The notes below the pieces were generated by a model, which did no database searches, was not told where the DNA came from, and worked only from the letters and a program-made list of their open reading frames with translations. This document shows positions 16,393-17,723 of a stretch of 17,723 nucleotides of DNA, piece after piece. A program made the position numbers and the translations under genes. Numbering within the stretch: position 1 is the first letter of the stretch; every line of letters begins with the position of its first letter. This stretch comes from Candolleomyces eurysporus (lineage: Eukaryota > Basidiomycota > Agaricomycetes > Agaricales > Psathyrellaceae). The stretch covers positions 81,572 to 99,294 of the forward strand of contig JANBPK010000745.1 in the NCBI GenBank assembly GCA_027579435.1, in the 5' to 3' direction.

Positions 16393-17700
16393 TCACTGCC
16401 CACCAGTGCGACTCGGAGGATACAACACCGCCATCTCCGCACATACCACACCCAGCCCCACTCCCGTCATCAAAACCAACGGCAGCGTATTCCAAAACGC
16501 AAACGTCCTCTGCTTGATAAAGATCCCTTTCTGCTCCAGGATCTGNTTCCAAAGTANCCCCGCGAGACTCGCGCTAAACGTGAAACTGACAGCGCCGATG
16601 TTACTCGCGACAGCCAGTGCAATGGCCGCTGCACGGCTCGACGAGTCGGGCATGTCAGCCGCACGCACGATTTTGGTGAGGAGGATCGTGGCTCCGATGT
16701 TGGTGCCCGAGATGTTGCAGAGGATAACGCCTAGGACGCCTATGAGCCAGACGGTGGGGTAGATTTGTCGGTCGGATGCTCGGACGAGCCAGTTGGCGAA
16801 TATCTCGATCCATCCTTGGTGTGCGAGCGCTTCTATGAGTATGAACTGCGAGAACGCGAAAGGGACGAGGGCGAAGGGGAGTCGGGGGAGGGCGGTGTAG
16901 AATGTGGGGAAGTGGNCNGCNAATCGGCGNCGTCTCTTCTTGTAGACTTGTTCTAGTCGTTGCANAAGTCCTAGCTTTTCCGGTTCAAGTTGTTTGTCGG
17001 GACTAATAGTCTTCAGGGTTTCANCTGTGACTTGGTCCACGTATGTCTTGTCCGAGTCAGCAGTATTATTACGCGTATTAACGCGCGTTTGACTAGCAGA
17101 CACCCTATTCGATTCGATATGGGAAANGTCGAGCGGTTGCTGCGCGCCCTGCTCGGGCTCGGAATGTTCGTTAACCGGTGGCAAGGCATGTTTTCGGAGT
17201 TGCCGTAACATAACGTTGTCTTCGTCCTGGGTATTAAGGTCATCATCAGACCGCTTCCTCAGCGTTGGAGCTTTCTTCACATGGCGGTAGTGGTCCCACC
17301 CAATATCGTAAACGAATTTGGCCACAGCAAACGGCAAACTGATGATCCATACGTCAACGTGGACAAAGCTGACCACGATGATGACGACCAAGCAACTGCC
17401 AAGGAGAATACTGCCCACCAACGCGCCAATAGGGTCGCGCAGCACTGACCGGACGTCCAANTCGCCTTGCACATTCAGGCGCCGTGGGACGTACTTCTGA
17501 TCCCGGAATTGGAAGGCNAGCGCCACAAAGCAGAAGATGGAGCATGCGAGGAAGGGAAGGATGGTATATGCTGTGAAGGCAGCGTTGTTTACGCGGAAAC
17601 CTTCGCAGATGACTACATTCGTTGGGTTCCCCACAAAAAGGACCATGCTCGCAGTGTTCGCGGCGGCGAACTCTGAGATGAGCCACGAGATGGGTTCGAG
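16393..17700 (-). CDS. ArsB/NhaD/CitMHS-type ion permease, 5' end outside the window
   Basis: A polytopic membrane transporter of the ion transporter superfamily (arsenite pump ArsB, NhaD antiporter and citrate-metal symporter CitMHS relatives) is read as one long exon of 1.3 kb ending at a TGA. The hallmark segments are FAAANTAS-MVLFVGNPTNVV near the left end of the protein part seen, and ISGTNIGATILLTKIV plus SNIGAVSFTFSASLAG in the second half. These are the two pore-like repeats of the fold. Between them lies a hydrophilic loop of about 110 residues rich in Asp, Asn, Lys and Gln, probably cytosolic. The exon begins at a CTTAG acceptor at 17701-17702, with a CTAAC branch-like motif at the window edge, so the N-terminal helices lie beyond the window. 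Arsenite, anion or sodium export are all possible; I cannot choose. Confidence 0.72.
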   Translation of the reverse strand, partial: LEPISWLISEFAAANTASMVLFVGNPTNVVICEGFRVNNAAFTAYTILPFLACSIFCFVAXAFQFRDQKYVPRRLNVQGXLDVRSVLRDPIGALVGSILLGSCLVVIIVVSFVHVDVWIISLPFAVAKFVYDIGWDHYRHVKKAPTLRKRSDDDLNTQDEDNVMLRQLRKHALPPVNEHSEPEQGAQQPLDXSHIESNRVSASQTRVNTRNNTADSDKTYVDQVTXETLKTISPDKQLEPEKLGLXQRLEQVYKKRXRRXXXHFPTFYTALPRLPFALVPFAFSQFILIEALAHQGWIEIFANWLVRASDRQIYPTVWLIGVLGVILCNISGTNIGATILLTKIVRAADMPDSSSRAAAIALAVASNIGAVSFTFSASLAGXLWXQILEQKGIFIKQRTFAFWNTLPLVLMTGVGLGVVCAEMAVLYPPSRTGGQ

Positions 17701-17723
17701 CTAAGAATAGATTTGTCTGTTAG

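Overview
The window looks like nuclear DNA of a filamentous basidiomycete, most likely an agaricomycete. Five of the six recognisable genes give clear family matches. Introns are short (mostly 50-80 nt) with GTRNGT-like donors and YAG or AAG acceptors. The F-box protein is of the kind that is expanded in mushroom-forming fungi. The P450 and transporter genes are cut into many small exons. No prokaryotic, organellar, viral or transposon sequence was seen. The sequence carries many isolated N calls, so single-base statements in the P450, in 7550-7810 and in parts of the OPT gene are provisional.

Layout from left to right. An F-box protein gene lies on the minus strand (12-1781). A classical short-chain dehydrogenase/reductase (SDR) gene with five introns lies on the minus strand (2169-3487). 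A 1.7-kb spacer with divergent promoters follows. A cytochrome P450 gene lies on the plus strand (5206-7415, 13 exons) and converges on a gene for a stand-alone GTPBP1/2 N-terminal-like domain on the minus strand (7823-9301, single exon). A 0.6-kb spacer holds a perfect 11-bp inverted repeat. A complete oligopeptide transporter (OPT family) gene lies on the minus strand (9898-14548). I could read it as 38 exons with every phase matching, giving 779 residues and a family-typical C-terminus. A 1.8-kb stretch without a recognisable gene follows. The 3' part of an ArsB/NhaD/CitMHS-type permease gene lies on the minus strand (16393-17700) and runs off the right edge.

The SDR and P450 are divergent redox enzymes and could act on a shared small molecule, and two membrane transporters lie on the far side. 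No backbone synthase (PKS, NRPS or terpene cyclase) is visible, so a biosynthetic cluster is only a possibility. The strongest observation is the exon architecture. The OPT gene has 37 introns in 2.34 kb of coding sequence, with predicted micro-exons of 6, 10, 14, 15, 18 and 20 nt. The P450 has micro-exons of 13, 14 and 23 nt. A naive ORF scan would call both genes broken, but they read as intact.
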